Assembly (NCBI GenBank): GCA_937924855.1 | Contig: CALEYQ010000016.1 | Span: 1 to 9,961, forward strand | DNA length: 9,961 nucleotides | Reading direction: 5' to 3' | DNA from: an uncultured Bacteroidota bacterium | Lineage (GTDB): Bacteria > Bacteroidota > Bacteroidia > JADZBD01 | Part shown: in pieces, positions 1 to 6,165 of the stretch | Layout of the letters: every line of letters begins with the position of its first letter | Position numbering within the stretch: the first letter of the stretch is position 1 | Translations under genes and position numbers: made by a program | The notes under the pieces: generated by a model | Told to the model about the DNA's origin: nothing | The model's database searches: none | Seen by the model: the letters and a program-made list of their open reading frames with translations, nothing else

Positions 1-31
1 GCCTCATTTGATGTTGACGATGGGAGGGCAA

Positions 32-69
32 GGGATCAGTCCCCGCCAGGGGGATCAGGCCCCCCAAGG
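32..69. repeat. Two-copy GC-rich 19-bp tandem repeat
   Basis: Two adjacent 19-base units (32-50 and 51-69) agree at 16 of 19 positions; both begin GGGATCAG and contain CCCC followed by a variant of GCCAGG. The G and C runs can pair locally, for example CCCC 41-44 with GGGG 49-52, and CCCC with GGGG around 62-71. A TTTTTT run follows at 85-90. The block could be the 3' untranslated region or terminator of a gene lying to the left, or the edge of a repeat family. No gene is supported in bases 1-172. Frame 2 is open from base 2 to a TGA at 170-172, but its translation is low-complexity and unconvincing. Confidence 0.5.
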
Positions 70-196
70 GGTTAATCTCTCCTGTTTTTTATTAAAATTT
101 GCAAAACGTGTGGCTCCTGACGCAAAAATCAATTTTCGGGTTTTAAACCGTTTCTTTTTTTTTGGCTTTTGATTGTTTGAAACACCAATTGCAATT

Positions 197-922
197 ATGA
201 AAACTTGTCTTAGCTCCTATTTTTTATTCCTTTTTTGCCTCAACCTTTTATTGCCATCCTGTCAATCAAACCTAACCATAACCAAAAGGCGGTACAATCC
301 CGGGTATCATTTGGATTGGATTAAAAAGGAAAAGATGCCAGAAGGCGAAAAAACACTTTCTCAAAATACAAGCATTTCAGATTGTTTACCCGAAGCCCAA
401 ACATTACATGAATTTTCTATTTCCGGGAACGACAGCTTAAAATTAACTGCTACAACACAACATTCTCAAGCAATATCACCTTTGGATGCGAATCTCGATT
501 TTTTTTCAAAAGGCTTTAAAAATAATACCGGAAAATCGACGGGGGTGGTTTTTCATAAAGAAAAGAGGGATTTTTTGCCTGAAAACACAAATCCCGATGA
601 CGACAAAAAACTACCCAAAAGTAAATTTGCATTTACGGCATTCATTTTGGTTTTTCTTGCCATTGGAGTGGTTGTTGGTGTTGGTATTTTATTTTGGATA
701 ATTATTTTGAGTTTGTTTTTTGGAGGACCAAGTCCGATTGGATTTTTCTACTTTTTAGTGGGTGTTGGGGCGATCCTTTTGCTTCTGGCCATGATCTTTG
801 GAATTCTTGGAATGAAAGAAACTATGGGTCCCAATAAAACCAAATCCGGAGCGGGGTATGCCCTGTTCGGGTTTTTGGCCCCAATAATTATAATAATGAT
901 TATCCTGGCCGCCATGATTTGA
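197..922 (+). CDS. Predicted lipoprotein with C-terminal membrane helices (DUF4190-like tail)
   Basis: A 241-residue protein of unknown function. The ATG at 197 is preferred over an in-frame TTG at 173, because the ATG gives a compact lipoprotein signal peptide: a short polar start, hydrophobic residues 8-19, then LPSC with Cys22 as the lipidation candidate (Pro at -2 is unusual). Just after it lies KRRYNPGYHLDW (30-41). I recall similar KRxYxxGYHxxW motifs near the mature N-terminus of uncharacterised Bacteroidota membrane-associated proteins. Residues 42-150 are polar and probably disordered. Two to three hydrophobic segments follow (about 153-183, 190-213, 226-241). The last pair is separated by a loop ending GAGYALFG, resembling the helix-loop-helix of DUF4190 domains. 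The protein ends inside its last hydrophobic segment. A lipid anchor together with membrane helices implies the inner membrane, or the N-terminal Cys is only part of an ordinary signal anchor. It is the only gene in this part of the window on its own transcript, with a hairpin following. A real gene is very likely; its function is unknown. Confidence 0.8.
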   Translation: MKTCLSSYFLFLFCLNLLLPSCQSNLTITKRRYNPGYHLDWIKKEKMPEGEKTLSQNTSISDCLPEAQTLHEFSISGNDSLKLTATTQHSQAISPLDANLDFFSKGFKNNTGKSTGVVFHKEKRDFLPENTNPDDDKKLPKSKFAFTAFILVFLAIGVVVGVGILFWIIILSLFFGGPSPIGFFYFLVGVGAILLLLAMIFGILGMKETMGPNKTKSGAGYALFGFLAPIIIIMIILAAMI

Positions 923-954
923 AATTCCAAAAATTACATTGTTGATTGGCTGCA

Positions 955-978
955 TTTCAGATTAAAAATAATCTGAAA
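955..978 (+). terminator. Perfect 10-bp stem-loop after the lipoprotein gene
   Basis: TTTCAGATTA (955-964) and TAATCTGAAA (969-978) are exact reverse complements around an AAAA loop. It lies 32 bases after the lipoprotein stop codon. No T-run follows on either strand, so it is not a classical intrinsic terminator. A 3'-end-stabilising hairpin or a weak terminator fits the position best. Confidence 0.45.
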
Positions 979-1202
979 GTTCAAAAGCAAAATCCGGCCG
1001 AAAAGACTATTGTCAAACAAAAACACACAAGGCTCAAACGATAATTTCCCTTTCTTATATTGATTAGGAGAAATTGGGAAATTCGGCTATTCATATTTCA
1101 AGGTTAAATACCATTGGAAATGCAACAAAACTCCGGAACCTGAAGCAGTCAATTGAAATGGAAGGCACTAATGGTAATGGCTTTTTTGCCCCTGATTCCT
1201 AT

Positions 1203-1232
1203 TTTGAAATGTTAAATCTTTGGATTAATTTG
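1203..1232 (+). promoter_or_regulatory. Candidate Bacteroidota promoter for the T9SS cargo gene
   Basis: TTTG (1203-1206) is followed after 18 bases by TTAATTTG (1225-1232), which matches the Bacteroidota -7 consensus TAnnTTTG at 5 of the 6 fixed positions. The spacing fits the TTTG/TAnnTTTG arrangement described for Bacteroides. Transcription would start near 1238-1240, leaving a leader of about 15 bases before the ATG at 1255. This is a sequence match only. Confidence 0.4.
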
Positions 1233-1252
1233 GTAGTCAAACTACCTGACTA
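1232..1252 (+). promoter_or_regulatory. Two overlapping, mutually exclusive stem-loops before the start codon
   Basis: GGTAGT (1232-1237) pairs exactly with ACTACC (1241-1246) around a CAA loop. The overlapping TAGTCA (1234-1239) pairs exactly with TGACTA (1247-1252) around a 7-base loop. Only one can form at a time, and the second ends two bases before the ATG at 1255. They could act in the RNA as a translational switch, or in the DNA as an operator near the transcription start. With stems of only six pairs, the functional case is open. Confidence 0.3.
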
Positions 1253-1254
1253 AA

Positions 1255-2748
1255 ATGTCAAGTTCAAAACCCCTGATTAAGATTTTCTTTAAAAAGTGGC
1301 TGATTTCAGGTTCGATCGTTTTAATCAGCATGGTTGGCCTGGCTCAACCTGCCTTCGAGAAAAAGTACAATTATTTTCAGGATATGCTCGGCCGAAAGAT
1401 ATTTCAAACCGCAGACAGTGGATTTTTCCTGCAGGGTACCATTGACAAGCCCTGGAGAGATTGTTATTTAATTAAAACAAATAAATCCGGGGACACTTTA
1501 TGGACGAAAACTTATGGTACTGACTCCATTCAGTTTTATTGCTACGACATGGCAAGATCTGGGGACGGGGGTTATATTTTAACCGGAGATTATCAAACGG
1601 TTCTGACCCACCCCAGCATGGACAGCTATGTCCAAAAAATTGACAGTAACGGCAACCAAATCTGGTTTAATCGTTTTGGGTGGGCAGCGCCACAGGGGGT
1701 CAGGGACCATGGAGAACTTGTGAAAGTTTTAAAGGACAGCTCCATAATAGTTGAGGGAACCAGCAAAGACATTTATAACTCAATCGGAAATTACCAGAGT
1801 GGTGGCGTTGGATGGAATTCCTATTTGGCAAAATTTGATAACGCAACCGGAAATTATCTTAATGTTTCTTCCGTTTGCCGAAAACTTGACACCAGTTGCC
1901 ATGAAGTAAAGTATTATTGTTATGACATCGAGGTTATTAATAATAAAATTTATTGGCTGGGATATACCTATTTTCCGAGCACAATGACATTTGGCACTTA
2001 TACTTTTGCGGCTTTCAACCAAAATCTTGATTCCCTTTTCACCATTCGAAATTTTGGAAATTATTACGGTCTGTCCAAAACTTCAGATGACCACCTTTTG
2101 GTTTTCGGAACCGGGGTTATTACCAAAATGGATACCCTGGGAAATGTCGTTTGGACCACTTTTAATAATTCCCCCGGAATAATATATGATATTAAAGAAA
2201 TTTCATCCGGAAATTATATTGCCATTGGGGGAAACACATTTATTGAGTTGTTTGATGGAACCTACACCTTTGCCTCCTGGAAACAATTAGTTTACATTAA
2301 CAAACACGATAACGGTGGCGGTTTAACCTGGAGTAGAGTATTCCAGCTCCCTTCGGGAGTAAATGAACAAATCGGGTTTAGCATTTTGGAGTCTATTGAC
2401 GGGGGTTTTGCTTTTACAGGCAAAAGCAATTACGCCATGTGGCTGGTCAAAACCGACAGTCTTGGAAATCTTATCACTACGGGCATTGAAACACCTCCAA
2501 AAAACAATTTTATTTCCATTGTCCCGAACCCATTTTCCTCACTGACCACAATACACCTCCCTACTCCGGTCAATAATGCCGTTCTTATTTTGGAAAATCA
2601 AACGGGGCAAACAGTAAGCCGGATAACTAATATTCGTGGCAGTTCATTCACCTTTGGAAGGGGAACCCTTCCCCCCGGCGTTTATATTGTTCGGTTATTC
2701 GAGAATAGTGTTCTGGTCTCGACGGCAAAAGTGGTTATAGCCGAATGA
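1255..2748 (+). CDS. T9SS-secreted beta-propeller-like repeat protein with type A sorting domain
   Basis: A 497-residue exported protein. The N-terminus is a Sec signal peptide: basic residues to Lys14, a hydrophobic core at about 16-29, and probable cleavage after VGLA (Ala30). The body (about 45-410) contains repeated blocks of a GGY-x-L-x-G strand followed by a D-x-x-x-x-K-x-D-x-x-G-x-x-x-W strand. Examples are GDGGYILTGDY (103-113), DSYVQKIDSNGNQIW (123-137), and IDGGFAFTG followed by LVKTDSLGN near the end. This pattern is common in Bacteroidota beta-propeller-like secreted proteins of unknown ligand. Residues 417-497 form a type A T9SS C-terminal domain: VPNPF, then a central LENQTGQTV, then LPPGVYIVRL, and a final KVVIAE. 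Such domains direct passage through the outer membrane by the PorSS/T9SS machinery and are usually cleaved and replaced by a lipopolysaccharide anchor. No catalytic motif is visible, so the protein is probably structural or binding. The ATG at 1255 is the natural start given the signal peptide. Confidence 0.9.
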   Translation: MSSSKPLIKIFFKKWLISGSIVLISMVGLAQPAFEKKYNYFQDMLGRKIFQTADSGFFLQGTIDKPWRDCYLIKTNKSGDTLWTKTYGTDSIQFYCYDMARSGDGGYILTGDYQTVLTHPSMDSYVQKIDSNGNQIWFNRFGWAAPQGVRDHGELVKVLKDSSIIVEGTSKDIYNSIGNYQSGGVGWNSYLAKFDNATGNYLNVSSVCRKLDTSCHEVKYYCYDIEVINNKIYWLGYTYFPSTMTFGTYTFAAFNQNLDSLFTIRNFGNYYGLSKTSDDHLLVFGTGVITKMDTLGNVVWTTFNNSPGIIYDIKEISSGNYIAIGGNTFIELFDGTYTFASWKQLVYINKHDNGGGLTWSRVFQLPSGVNEQIGFSILESIDGGFAFTGKSNYAMWLVKTDSLGNLITTGIETPPKNNFISIVPNPFSSLTTIHLPTPVNNAVLILENQTGQTVSRITNIRGSSFTFGRGTLPPGVYIVRLFENSVLVSTAKVVIAE

Positions 2749-2834
2749 ACGCTGTTTGAGATAACGTAAGGGATCGCAAATCGGGAACAAAAAATGGCCT
2801 TCTGAAAATCACGAAAATCCCTTTGCCCTGATTC

Positions 2835-2849
2835 ATTATAGGCTATAAT
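2835..2849. promoter_or_regulatory. Perfect 15-base palindrome, candidate operator
   Basis: ATTATAG and CTATAAT are exact reverse complements around a single central G. It lies 33 bases upstream of the -7 element at 2883-2890, so at about -60 to -45 from the predicted transcription start. That is a plausible binding site for a dimeric activator. The half-site ATTATAG recurs at 5283-5289, beside the start of the SirB1-like gene, which may be chance in an AT-rich spacer. Confidence 0.35.
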
Positions 2850-2882
2850 ACAAACTGCCAATTTTTTATATATTGAATAATG

Positions 2883-2890
2883 TAGTTTTG
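2883..2890 (+). promoter_or_regulatory. -7 promoter element for the small membrane protein
   Basis: TAGTTTTG is a perfect match to the Bacteroidota TAnnTTTG element. The position of the -33 box holds a T-run (2862-2867) rather than a clear TTTG. Transcription from about 2897 would give a leader of about 18 bases to the ATG at 2915. This also argues against the upstream in-frame TTG at 2873, which lies before the promoter element. Confidence 0.5.
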
Positions 2891-2914
2891 TCGAACAAAT
2901 TTATTTGCCCAGTT

Positions 2915-3376
2915 ATGATTTATAAAATCCTCATTTCCCTGGCCGGCCTCTTTGCTCTGGTAAGGCTGTTTAAAACAACCGATAATTTTGCCAGGGCTAT
3001 TATGGCTGCCCAAATTTCAGCCATTGCACTGACCCTCCTGCCCGAAAAAACCCTGAATTTTGCAGGCCTTGCTCTGTTTATGGTAAGCCTGGCAATGGTT
3101 ATCATTTATGGATTTGTAAAAAAAGAAATCCCGGCGGTAAAGCAAATTCTTATTTCAGGATCGGCATTTCTGCTGTTGTTAACCCTTACCTTTCAAATGC
3201 AACATTGGCCGGGTGCAGGGATACTCGGCCTTACCCTGGCCATTCCGGCAATTGCCATCATAACCCAACTTATTACCCATGGCGGATCCTATAAAAACGA
3301 AATGGGATTTCTTTTGGTTATCGCCTTTGCTTCGGGCATTGAATTTGCCAGAAGGATAGTATGGCTGCTTAACTAA
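2915..3376 (+). CDS. Small polytopic membrane protein with HWPGA motif
   Basis: A 153-residue, very hydrophobic protein with five to six likely membrane segments (about 3-19, 33-51, 54-76, 84-104, 108-128, 134-152). The ATG at 2915 is chosen because an in-frame TTG at 2873 lies upstream of the predicted -7 element and adds only polar residues. Residues 103-111 read FQMQHWPGA and are followed by a hydrophobic stretch. The signature FKxxHWPGA is typical of the N-terminal hairpin of GldL, the inner-membrane motor subunit of T9SS and gliding, and of other small Bacteroidota membrane proteins. The protein lacks the rest of GldL: there is no long cytoplasmic or coiled-coil C-terminus and no gldM neighbour. 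It is therefore a motif relative, not GldL. It ends 14 bases before the convergent universal stress gene. The function is unknown. Confidence 0.8.
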   Translation: MIYKILISLAGLFALVRLFKTTDNFARAIMAAQISAIALTLLPEKTLNFAGLALFMVSLAMVIIYGFVKKEIPAVKQILISGSAFLLLLTLTFQMQHWPGAGILGLTLAIPAIAIITQLITHGGSYKNEMGFLLVIAFASGIEFARRIVWLLN

Positions 3377-3390
3377 ATCCAAACCAATCG

Positions 3391-4293
3391 TCAATACGGC
3401 TTAAACACCGACATGTCCTTTTTGGGTTCGGGAATTAAACTCAATACCGGAATGGTTGAGTGATTGATGATAGACTGGGCACTGGAACCGATAAAATAGG
3501 GCGTCCAGTCCTGTTCCTGCTGGGTCATTATCATTATTAAATCGCCATCAACCTTTTTGGCGAAATCAAGAATGCATTGGGCAAAAGATTCTTCTCCCTT
3601 TATTCCTTTAATAATCTCACTGGTTACTTTTACCCCAGCCTTTTCAATAAAAGCATGCACCTGGGTCATTTGGCGGGTAAGCCGGTTCACAACAAACTCA
3701 TCGGTTGTAAATTGTACCGACACTACCCTCACCGTGGCATTGTACAAACGGGCAAAATCAATGCATCGGTTTACTTTCTCACGGGTTTCCTTGGTTAGAT
3801 CCAAAGGAAGAACAATATTTTTACAGCCCTTACGGTGTTTTTTTCCATGAATGGTGATAACGGGTACTCGTGACTCTCTCACAACTCTAAGGGCATTGCT
3901 GCCAATGAATTTCTTTTTCAGGTTGTCGGTGCCATAGGTTCCCATCACAATAAAATCAGCGGCAATCAATTCAGCAATCTCGGCTACCTTGTCGGCCACT
4001 TTCCCCCTGCCTATCATATACTCGCATTCAAGTCCGGTGGGAACCACAAGGGAATCACAAAGCTTTTTCAATTCTTTTTCAACCTCATTCCTCAGGATTT
4101 TCATCTGATCCTCTCCCAGGAATTTGAAAAAGGACCCCGTTTCCTCAATAACATGTAAAATGTAAATTTTGGCTCCGGTCTGAGCTCCCAGATTGCAGGC
4201 CTGCTGAAGTGCAATGCGACACTGCTCGGAAAAATCCACCGGCACCAGAATTCTTCCGGCCCCGGCCTCTTTTTTGGATGCCTTTTTTGACAT
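3391..4293 (-). CDS. Tandem-domain universal stress protein (UspA family)
   Basis: A 300-residue cytoplasmic protein made of two Usp domains, at about 13-151 and 158-287, after a lysine-rich start. Domain 1 has ILVPVDFS with Asp20, and a full nucleotide-binding motif G-2x-G-9x-G-S (Gly118, Gly121, Gly131, Ser132), so ATP binding is expected. Domain 2 keeps the fold signature (VLPLDLT, and a terminal FIGSS before IPVLSLIPE), but the two leading glycines are replaced by TQQE (257-260). It is therefore probably degenerate for ATP. Usp proteins bind ATP or AMP and support survival under starvation, oxidative or energy stress, and tandem forms are common in Bacteroidota. The gene diverges from the nucleoside phosphorylase across a 40-base spacer and converges with the small membrane protein gene. 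The ATG start is unambiguous. Confidence 0.93.
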   Translation of the reverse strand: MSKKASKKEAGAGRILVPVDFSEQCRIALQQACNLGAQTGAKIYILHVIEETGSFFKFLGEDQMKILRNEVEKELKKLCDSLVVPTGLECEYMIGRGKVADKVAEIAELIAADFIVMGTYGTDNLKKKFIGSNALRVVRESRVPVITIHGKKHRKGCKNIVLPLDLTKETREKVNRCIDFARLYNATVRVVSVQFTTDEFVVNRLTRQMTQVHAFIEKAGVKVTSEIIKGIKGEESFAQCILDFAKKVDGDLIMIMTQQEQDWTPYFIGSSAQSIINHSTIPVLSLIPEPKKDMSVFKPY

Positions 4294-4317
4294 AGGAATT
4301 CACAAGATAATAAATAT

Positions 4318-4325
4318 TACCTTTA
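4318..4325 (+). promoter_or_regulatory. Weak -7 element candidate for the nucleoside phosphorylase
   Basis: TACCTTTA differs from TAnnTTTG only at the last base and sits in the 40-base divergent spacer. It would put the transcription start almost at the ATG at 4334, giving a nearly leaderless message. No clear -33 box is present. I could not identify a convincing promoter for the opposite-strand stress gene in the same spacer. Confidence 0.22.
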
Positions 4326-4333
4326 AAACGCCA

Positions 4334-5209
4334 ATGATAATACCCGAAAGTGAATTTGTAATAAATCCGGATGGTTCGGTATATCACCTGGGATTAAAAC
4401 CCGGGGAAGCCTCGGATAAAGCCATTCTGGTGGGAGACCCCGGACGGGTAGATTTTTTTGCCCAATTCCTCGATTCCATTGAAATACAGAGAAAAAACAG
4501 GGAATTCAATACGGTTACAGGTCATTATAATGGCAAAAGAGTAAGCATTGCCTCCACCGGCATAGGTCCCGACAACATCGATATTTTTCTTCAGGAATAC
4601 GACGGCCTTTTTCATGTAGATTTTAAGACCCGTATGCCCTCCCCTGAACTCCGGAAACTTCGATTTGTCCGCATTGGAACCACCGGAGCCGTTCAACCCG
4701 ATATTGAAATAGACAGCCCGGTAGTTTCACAATTCGCTTTGGGACTCGACAACCTGATGAATTATTATAATTTTCCCGAGGAGTTTGACAATTCCGAAAT
4801 TGGCAAAACCATTTCCGAACACCTGGGATTCAGCCCCTCCATGCACCAACCCAAGGTAATTGCTGCCCCGGGTTCACTCATTAATCAATTTTCAGATTAC
4901 GGCACCCATGGAATTACCGCCACGGCACCGGGATTTTTCGGGCCCCAGGGGCGAAGCGTCAGGATTCAGCCGGCCTATCCGGGAATAGAACAAAGATTAA
5001 CCTCTTTCAAAACTCAAAAAAGCGGGAAAAATCTCAGGGTTTGTAATTTCGAAATGGAAACCTCCGCGCTTTATGGTCTCAGCCATTTACTGGGGCACGA
5101 GGCACTTACCATTTGTACCGTTGTAGCCAACCGACTTACACGGAAATTTTCAAAAAATCACGAACCCGGGCTAAAAGAAATACTTTTTAAGGTTCTGGAA
5201 GTAATCTGA
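4334..5209 (+). CDS. Uridine phosphorylase-like nucleoside phosphorylase
   Basis: A 291-residue cytoplasmic enzyme of the PNP/UDP family (nucleoside phosphorylase type I). It splits a nucleoside with phosphate into a free base and ribose-1-phosphate for salvage. Visible motifs are VGDPGRVD (33-40, phosphate contact by Arg38), STGIGPDN (74-81), VRIGTTG (112-118, Arg113 and Thr116 for phosphate), and FEMETSALYGL (239-249, Glu240-Met241-Glu242 for ribose). GPQGR (203-207) aligns with the Gln-x-Arg that contacts uracil in E. coli Udp, favouring uridine over purine substrates. It is longer than the E. coli enzyme (253 residues), with an extra segment around 140-170. The longer frame starting at 4214 would overlap the divergent stress gene and adds 40 residues with no family similarity, so the ATG at 4334 is chosen. 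Substrate assignment is inferred; it is clearly a nucleoside phosphorylase. Confidence 0.92.
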   Translation: MIIPESEFVINPDGSVYHLGLKPGEASDKAILVGDPGRVDFFAQFLDSIEIQRKNREFNTVTGHYNGKRVSIASTGIGPDNIDIFLQEYDGLFHVDFKTRMPSPELRKLRFVRIGTTGAVQPDIEIDSPVVSQFALGLDNLMNYYNFPEEFDNSEIGKTISEHLGFSPSMHQPKVIAAPGSLINQFSDYGTHGITATAPGFFGPQGRSVRIQPAYPGIEQRLTSFKTQKSGKNLRVCNFEMETSALYGLSHLLGHEALTICTVVANRLTRKFSKNHEPGLKEILFKVLEVI

Positions 5210-5270
5210 AATTAACTTTACCCTGTTGGTATCTCCGCAAATGGGGCGAAAATCATTTTTTTAATGTCCC

Positions 5271-5278
5271 TAAATTTG
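5271..5278 (+). promoter_or_regulatory. -7 promoter element for the SirB1-like gene
   Basis: TAAATTTG matches TAnnTTTG perfectly and lies 14 bases before the ATG at 5293, giving a predicted leader of under 10 bases. No TTTG is seen at the expected -33 distance. A T-run (5256-5262) precedes it and may be part of the end of the upstream phosphorylase transcript. Confidence 0.45.
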
Positions 5279-5292
5279 GTACATTATAGCAT

Positions 5293-6165
5293 ATGAATAA
5301 GAAGGAAGTTTCGGCATTAATCAGTCTCCTCGACGATCCCGACGATTCGGTGTTCGAGAACGTAAAGGAGCGGTTGCTTGATATGGGCCGGGAAATTATT
5401 CCCGAGCTTGAATCCGCCTGGGAGCATTCCTTTGACTCCATTATGCAGGGTAGGATTGAAGAGATCATTCATACCATTCAGTTTCAGTTAATCAAAGAAG
5501 AGCTTCAGGCCTGGACCGAGCCCTCAGGCCGTGACCTGCTGGATGGAGCGCTTATACTTGCCCGGTACCAATATCCTGATCTCAATGAGAAAAAAGTAAG
5601 GAAAGAGTTTGACCGGATTAAACAAGATATCTGGCTTGAGCTCAACAACAACCTTACTTCCCTTGAAAAAATAAGAGTATTAAATCATATCATTTTTAAT
5701 GTACATGGCTATAGTGGGAACACGACCAATTACCATGCTCCTCAAAATTCCTTCATAAATGATGTGGTTGAAACCAAAAAGGGAAATCCCCTTAGCCTGA
5801 GCGTGCTTTACTGTGTGGTGGCTAACAGCCTGGGAATTCCTATTTACGGAGTAAACCTTCCCGAACATTTTATTTTGGCTTATGTAGATACTCACGAAGA
5901 CTTTCCCGTGGAAAAAGAAAGCCGTAACAAAATACTCTTTTACATCAATCCCTTCAGCAAGGGAACTGTATTCGGCAAAAAAGAAATCGATTCCTTTTTG
6001 CAACAGCTCAAACTTCCCGCAACTGAAAAGTATTACAACCCCTGCAGCAATGTGGATATGATCCGGAGAATGATTAACAATCTGATTATGTCCTTTCAGA
6101 AACAGGGATATGCCTCAAAGGCTAAAGAGTTACATGAACTTTTGGGCTGCCTTCCTGAACAATAA
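5293..6165 (+). CDS. SirB1-family transglutaminase-like protein
   Basis: A 290-residue cytoplasmic protein. Residues 1-75 are helical and HEAT-like (LISLLDDPDDSVFENVKERL). Residues 80-215 match the Transglut_core2/SirB1 domain: DLLDGALILARYQYPDLN (91-108 region), LNHIIFNVHGYSGN, a Tyr-x-x-Pro-x-Asn-Ser block, KKGNPLSLSVLYCVVANSLGIPI (about 172-194), NLPEHFILAYVD (about 188-199) and then FYINPF. In true transglutaminases the catalytic Cys heads the helix entered here by GNPLSLS. Pro/Leu/Ser occupy that site, while the His of PEHF is kept, so catalysis by the classical triad is unlikely. Proteins of this family have no settled biochemical role; the Salmonella name comes from a regulator of invasion genes. 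It has its own promoter candidate and a terminator overlapping its end. The start is the only sensible ATG, just after the -7 element. Confidence 0.88.
   Translation: MNKKEVSALISLLDDPDDSVFENVKERLLDMGREIIPELESAWEHSFDSIMQGRIEEIIHTIQFQLIKEELQAWTEPSGRDLLDGALILARYQYPDLNEKKVRKEFDRIKQDIWLELNNNLTSLEKIRVLNHIIFNVHGYSGNTTNYHAPQNSFINDVVETKKGNPLSLSVLYCVVANSLGIPIYGVNLPEHFILAYVDTHEDFPVEKESRNKILFYINPFSKGTVFGKKEIDSFLQQLKLPATEKYYNPCSNVDMIRRMINNLIMSFQKQGYASKAKELHELLGCLPEQ

Larger units (their letters stand above)
923..1254. other. 332-base intergenic region with regulatory elements and a short open frame
   Basis: This stretch separates the lipoprotein gene from the T9SS cargo gene. It contains the 955-978 hairpin, a promoter candidate at 1203-1232 and stem-loops at 1232-1252. 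One plus-strand frame is open from just after a TAG at 1065-1067 to a TAA at 1251-1253. With a TTG start at 1074 it would encode 59 residues, and with an ATG at 1158 it would encode 31. Its TAA lies one base before the ATG at 1255. The peptide (including SYFEMLNLWINLVVKLPD near its end) has no family that I recognise. Chance is a sufficient explanation for a frame of this length, so I do not call it a gene. I see no riboswitch or RNA gene here. Confidence 0.4.

Noticed and set aside
2..172. Open frame upstream of the lipoprotein in the same reading frame
   Set aside because: It ends in a TGA and crosses the GC-rich tandem repeat and T-runs; the translation looks like non-coding sequence. A fusion to the next gene is not supported, because a signal peptide starts at 197.
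173..196. TTG start for the lipoprotein
   Set aside because: It follows directly after an in-frame TGA at 170-172 and would add eight residues before an otherwise normal lipoprotein signal peptide that begins at the ATG at 197.
2768..2823. AAGGGAT / ATCCCTT inverted repeat after the T9SS cargo gene
   Set aside because: The arms are seven bases with a 42-base loop and no T-run, as expected by chance.
4214..4333. 40-residue N-terminal extension of the nucleoside phosphorylase frame
   Set aside because: It overlaps the 5' end of the divergent stress protein gene, lies antisense to its conserved VPVDFS region and has no family similarity; the ATG at 4334 fits the family start.
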